Part shown: positions 60,694 to 64,000 of the stretch, piece after piece
Layout: every line of letters begins with the position of its first letter
Position numbering within the stretch: position 1 is the first letter of the stretch
Assembly (NCBI GenBank): GCA_963753285.1
Contig: CAVWBT010000001.1
Coordinates: forward strand, 124,001-188,000
Source: JAHEDH01 sp963753285
Lineage (GTDB): Bacteria > Actinomycetota > Acidimicrobiia > Spongiisociales > ZC4RG35
Direction of reading: 5' to 3'
Length of the DNA stretch: 64,000 bases
Notes under the pieces: model-generated
The model's database searches: none
What the model saw: only the letters and a program-made list of their open reading frames with translations
What the model was told of the DNA's origin: nothing
Made by a program: the position numbers and the translations under genes

Positions 60694-60855
60694 CTACCGG
60701 CTCGGTCCGGGGATGGCCACGTCGGGTCGCGGCTCCAGCAAGGCGGTGTCGGTGATCGCCGTTCGGTAGCGCTCGATCGAACGGCGTACCACCGCCTGCC
60801 CGGCATGCAACTCCTCCCACCTGCGGAAGATCGGAATCGAGCGTGAAGTGGGCAT
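60694..60855 (-). CDS. Small protein overlapping the rlmB stop
   Basis: A 53-residue frame whose ATG (60855) overlaps the rlmB TGA (TGATG). PIFRRWEELHAGQAVVRRSI, ERYRTAITDTALLEPRPDV. Basic N-terminus, no family. The coupling favours a real gene. Confidence 0.4.
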   Translation of the reverse strand: MPTSRSIPIFRRWEELHAGQAVVRRSIERYRTAITDTALLEPRPDVAIPGPSR

Positions 60856-61592
60856 CAGTCCGCCGCCCTCACCCGCATCACCTCGAAACACGCCAGCGCC
60901 GCCGCCACCGAGGCGTTGAGGCTCTCGATCGGCCCGGCCATCGGAATCGAGGCGACGACGTCCACCCGGTCACGGACGAGCCGTCCGAGTCCGGTCTCCG
61001 CCCCAACGACCAGCGCGACAGGCTCGGTGAAGAGACTCAACCCGAACAGCGACTGGTCGCCCTCGGCATCGAGCCCCACCGTCCAAACCCCCAGGTCCTT
61101 CAGCTTGCTGACGGCGTCTGCGGTGGAGCTCACCGTGGCGATGGCGCAGTGTTCCATTGCTCCGGCGGCGGCCTTGAAGGCGGCACCCCCGAGGGGCGCA
61201 CCCCGGCGGGTCGGCACGACGAGCGAGGTGATGCCTGAAGCGACCGCGCTGCGGGCGATCGCCCCGAGGTTGTGCGTGTCCTCGACATGGTCCACGACGA
61301 CGATTGCGGTCGGATCGCTCCGGCCGACGAGTTCGGAGATGTCGTGATCCTCCATCGGACTGCACTTCGCAACGACGCCTTGCGGCGCCGTCGTGGCTGC
61401 CAACGGGCGGACGTCGTCGACGCCCTCGACTTCGATCCCCCGAGCTCGCGCCATCGAGACGAGATGTGCGACATCCTGGGACTTCTCGGCGCGGCGCCGT
61501 TCCACGATCAGCTTCTGAACCCGGCCGGCCTCGATCGCCGCCAGAACCGCGTGGATCCCTTCGACCCTATCGCCGATGCCAGTTCGAGCCAT
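60855..61592 (-). CDS. rlmB: 23S rRNA 2'-O-ribose methyltransferase (SpoU/RlmB family)
   Basis: The protein is 245 residues from ATG 61592, inside the cysS end (26-bp overlap). N-terminal RNA-binding domain (EGIHAVLAAIEAGRVQKLIV). The SpoU core has motif 1 VVDHVEDTHNLGAIARSAVA, motif 2 VALVVGAETGLGRLVRD and motif 3 IPMAGPIESLNASVAAAL. It methylates the ribose of a 23S rRNA residue. Same gene order as in mycobacteria. Confidence 0.92.
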   Translation of the reverse strand: MARTGIGDRVEGIHAVLAAIEAGRVQKLIVERRRAEKSQDVAHLVSMARARGIEVEGVDDVRPLAATTAPQGVVAKCSPMEDHDISELVGRSDPTAIVVVDHVEDTHNLGAIARSAVASGITSLVVPTRRGAPLGGAAFKAAAGAMEHCAIATVSSTADAVSKLKDLGVWTVGLDAEGDQSLFGLSLFTEPVALVVGAETGLGRLVRDRVDVVASIPMAGPIESLNASVAAALACFEVMRVRAAD

Positions 61593-62991
61593 CAGGTCCG
61601 TCCTCGATACTGATGCCCAGCGCTGCCAGGTCGTCCCGGATGCGGTCACTCGTTGCGAAGTCGCGGTCGGATCTGGCGACGGACCGCCGCTCGAGCAGTC
61701 GGTCGAGCGTTTCACCCGGAGTGGCGCCGGACTCCACCCCGAGTTCGGTCGCCAACCCATTGACGGCCGCCGTGATCTCCGACAGGTCGTCATCGGCCGC
61801 CTCGGCGGCGATTCCGAGCACGTCGATCATCTCGGCGACGGCCGCTGCGAGCGCGCCGGCCGATTCACCGGCATCGAGCCTGCGGTTGGCTTCACGAACG
61901 GTGTCGAACACCACACCGAGTGCATCCGGCGTGTTGAAGTCGTCGTCCATCTTCTCGACGAAGGACGCGACGACCTCCGGCTCGGCGTCATGCGAGGAGT
62001 ATTCGACGCGCTCGAGCAATCCCGAGATCCGCCGCAACGCCGTGCGTGCCTCGTCGATCAGCGCTTCGGAGAACTCCAGCGGCGACCGGTAGTGGGCCCG
62101 CAGGTAGAAGAGCCGTACTGCGGCGCCGCCATATCGATCGATGGCCTCGAGCAGGTCGATGAGATGACCCGTCGACTTCGACATCTTCTCGCCGCCGAGA
62201 TTGACCATGCCGTTGTGGAGCCAATACTTGGCGAAGGTCACGCCGTTGGCCCCTTCCGATTGGGCGATCTCGTTCTCGTGATGAGGAAAGATCAGATCGG
62301 TGCCGCCACCGTGGATGTCGAACGTCTCACCCAGGTAACGCTGCGCCATCGCAGAGCACTCGATGTGCCATCCGGGCCGACCCGGGCCCCAAGGTGAATC
62401 CCACGACGGCTCGCCCGGCTTGGCCGCCTTCCACAGTGCGAAGTCGACGGGGTCGTGTTTGAGATCGCCGACGATCTCGCGGGTGCCGGCCCGCATCTCA
62501 TCGACGTCCTGGCCCGACAGTCGACCGTACGACTCGAGCGTACGAACCGAGTAGTAGACGTCGCCGTTCTCGGTCGGATACGCCAGCCCACGATCGATCA
62601 GGCGCCCGATCATCTCGAGCATCTCGGAGATGTGCTCGGTGGCCTTGGGCTCGACATCCGGCTCGAGGACGGCCAGGCCGTCGTAGGCCTCTTCGAACAT
62701 CTTGGCGACCCGGATGCTCAGCTCCTCGGTGGTCTCGCCCGTCTCCGCCGCAGCAGCGATGATCTTGTCCTCGACATCGGTGATGTTTCGAACGAACGTG
62801 ACGTCGTAGCCGCGGTACGCCAGATACCGGCGGATCATGTCGAACGCAACCCCGGCCCGCCCGTGACCGAGATGCGGTGGGGACTGCACCGTCGGACCGC
62901 AGACATACATCTTCACCTCGTTGCCCGAAACGGGGACGAAGTCCTCGGTCTGACGCGACAGCGTGTTGGTGACTCTGATCTCCGACGTCAT
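61567..62991 (-). CDS. cysS: Cysteinyl-tRNA synthetase
   Basis: A 474-residue class I synthetase. The HIGH motif appears as CGPTVQSPPHLGHGRAG with the zinc-binding Cys. FVRNITDVEDKIIAAA, GWHIECSAMAQRYLG, FPHHENEIAQSEGAN and EKMSKSTGHLIDLLEAI (KMSKS) follow. The C-terminal DALR-like helical domain is complete. It charges tRNA-Cys. Confidence 0.96.
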   Translation of the reverse strand: MTSEIRVTNTLSRQTEDFVPVSGNEVKMYVCGPTVQSPPHLGHGRAGVAFDMIRRYLAYRGYDVTFVRNITDVEDKIIAAAAETGETTEELSIRVAKMFEEAYDGLAVLEPDVEPKATEHISEMLEMIGRLIDRGLAYPTENGDVYYSVRTLESYGRLSGQDVDEMRAGTREIVGDLKHDPVDFALWKAAKPGEPSWDSPWGPGRPGWHIECSAMAQRYLGETFDIHGGGTDLIFPHHENEIAQSEGANGVTFAKYWLHNGMVNLGGEKMSKSTGHLIDLLEAIDRYGGAAVRLFYLRAHYRSPLEFSEALIDEARTALRRISGLLERVEYSSHDAEPEVVASFVEKMDDDFNTPDALGVVFDTVREANRRLDAGESAGALAAAVAEMIDVLGIAAEAADDDLSEITAAVNGLATELGVESGATPGETLDRLLERRSVARSDRDFATSDRIRDDLAALGISIEDGPDGSNWHRR

Positions 62992-63036
62992 GATCCGATG
63001 ACTCTAGGTCGACCCCGACACAGTCCTGAAAGCGGC

Positions 63037-63843
63037 TCAGGCGAGCGGGGGCTCCGACTGCGACAGCGCCCGTTCGATCGCCGCAGCGGCCGTCTCGGTG
63101 TCGATTGCGAGCTGGCGAGCGACCAGAGGAACCAGTCGACTTCGCAGTGACCGCATCATCGCCGTCAGCGCCGGGGAGATGCCGTCGACGTGCTGGACGT
63201 GATGGATGTCTCTGAGCGCCGCCGCCCAACGCACCGGGTCCCGCGACGACGAGTCGGCGTTGAGTGACTCGTACCAGGCCTGCCAGTCGGGGTCCCGGGG
63301 TCGGCGCGGAGCTTCGAGCACGCCGAGCAGACCGGTGTCCTCAGCGGTCAGCATCTCTGTCTCGACGACCGACACCGTCGCCGTTGCCGCGGCGGCGATG
63401 CCTTCGTCGGCACCGATCGATCCCATCCGATCGGTGGTCGTCGCCTTGACGCTGATGGCACCGGCATCGAGCCCGAGCGCAGCCGCGAGATTGACCCGGA
63501 TCTCCTCTCGGATCGGCCCGACCCGGACCGATTGAGCGATCACGGTGACATCGACGAACGTGGGACGCCAGCCATGAGCGTTCAGCTCGGACAGCGTCAA
63601 CTCGAGCATGTGGAAGCTGTCGGCGCCATGCCAGATGGGGTCGTCGGACGGGAAGAACGTGCCCAGGTCACCCAGTGCTGACGCCCCGAGGAGCGCATCG
63701 ATCACCGCATGGACCACGATGTCGCCATCGGACGTCGCCTCGACTCCTCGATCCGCCGATGCCTGCACTCCGCCGAGGATGAGCGGCGGCTCGCCGCCGA
63801 ATCGGTGGGCGTCGAAGCCCCAACCGACCCGCAGGTCGCTCAT
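63037..63843 (-). CDS. ispF: IspF fused to a CarD-like C-terminal helical domain
   Basis: A 268-residue protein; IspF alone is about 158. Residues 1-160 contain VGWGFDAHRFGGEPPLILGG, DGDIVVHAVIDALLGASALG, DLGTFFPSDDP, and AISVKATTTDRMGSIGADEG, giving the zinc Asp/His and the CDP site of 2-C-methyl-D-erythritol 2,4-cyclodiphosphate synthase. The added 100 residues end in DGISPALTAMMRSLRSRL, LAIDTETAAAAIERAL, which aligns with the end of the adjacent carD. ATG 63843 overlaps the carD stop (ATGA). Confidence 0.9.
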   Translation of the reverse strand: MSDLRVGWGFDAHRFGGEPPLILGGVQASADRGVEATSDGDIVVHAVIDALLGASALGDLGTFFPSDDPIWHGADSFHMLELTLSELNAHGWRPTFVDVTVIAQSVRVGPIREEIRVNLAAALGLDAGAISVKATTTDRMGSIGADEGIAAAATATVSVVETEMLTAEDTGLLGVLEAPRRPRDPDWQAWYESLNADSSSRDPVRWAAALRDIHHVQHVDGISPALTAMMRSLRSRLVPLVARQLAIDTETAAAAIERALSQSEPPLA

Positions 63844-64000
63844 TCGTCGGCTGAATCGAACCTGGGCAGAGCCCGGTCGAGTTTCTTGATGGCGGCGTCT
63901 TCGTCGACGTCGAGGGCGAACTGCATCTCAGAGATCAACGTGGTCCGTGCCTTGGAGAGCATTCGCTTGAGCGCCGGGGAGATTCCCTTGGTCTGCTGGG
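63840..64000 (-). CDS. carD: CarD-family RNA polymerase-binding regulator, C-terminus only
   Basis: The last 52 residues are inside the window: KGISPALKRMLSKARTTLIS, EMQFALDVDEDAAIKKLDRA. They match the helical DNA-interacting C-terminal domain of CarD, which stabilises open complexes at rRNA and other promoters. In mycobacteria carD-ispD-ispF-cysS-rlmB is the order; here ispD is not between carD and ispF. Confidence 0.85.
   Translation of the reverse strand, partial: QQTKGISPALKRMLSKARTTLISEMQFALDVDEDAAIKKLDRALPRFDSADE

Overview
The window comes from a high-GC actinobacterium. Markers are a Bpa/DUF2587 proteasome activator, CarD, DUF3263, DUF5522, an HHxxxDG wax-ester synthase, LytR_C, and the actinobacterial neighbourhood carD-ispF-cysS-rlmB. 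An Acidimicrobiia-type genome is my best guess, but only a search could settle it.

Layout. (1) Positions 1-15518 are an accessory island. It begins with an IS256-family remnant and a 256-bp direct repeat (536-791). It then carries a secreted NHL protein, an ECF sigma factor overlapping a membrane-anchored propeller protein, several broken genes, an intact IS110-family transposase, and a three-gene operon (tandem uracil-DNA-glycosylase-like protein, amidohydrolase, S41 peptidase). The second repeat copy (15263-15518) cuts off the cpaF gene of a Tad/Flp pilus locus (cpaB-cpaE-cpaF). (2) Positions 18.3-31.2 kb are ordinary chromosome: Bpa, SPFH protein, an OsmC-GNAT fusion, two SRPBCC-like paralogues, isocitrate dehydrogenase with a frameshift, two MFS exporters and an acyl-CoA dehydrogenase. 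(3) Positions 31.3-38.2 kb hold two DUF2383 stress-type paralogues, each behind a sigmaB/sigmaF-like promoter, then QueF, a NYN/LOTUS ribonuclease-like protein, a subtilase with a Trp-rich pentapeptide tail, tRNA-Arg(CCU) and three 123-bp tandem repeats. (4) Positions 38.3-42.3 kb are a carbamoyl-metabolism cluster (two transcarbamylases, carbamate kinase, N-carbamoyl hydrolase). (5) Positions 42.4-57.1 kb hold a DUF937 protein, WS/DGAT and EamA genes (all three frameshifted), a tightly overlapping seven-gene minus-strand chain, a CASTOR-like channel, and ATP-type PEP carboxykinase. (6) Positions 57.1-60.7 kb are a toxin-antitoxin island next to tRNA-Thr(UGU), with a duplicated PIN locus, a RelE-type pair and a partial second copy of the tRNA. 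(7) Positions 60.7-64 kb are rlmB, cysS, ispF and the end of carD.

Together the genes describe an aerobic, envelope-rich actinobacterium whose housekeeping blocks are interrupted by two mobile or degenerate regions. The most unusual items are the UDG-like/amidohydrolase/S41 operon inside the repeat-bounded island, and an IspF whose C-terminus is a copy of the CarD C-terminal helical domain directly downstream of carD. Five genes carry what look like single-base frameshifts, several at short homopolymers. This could be assembly error as easily as decay.
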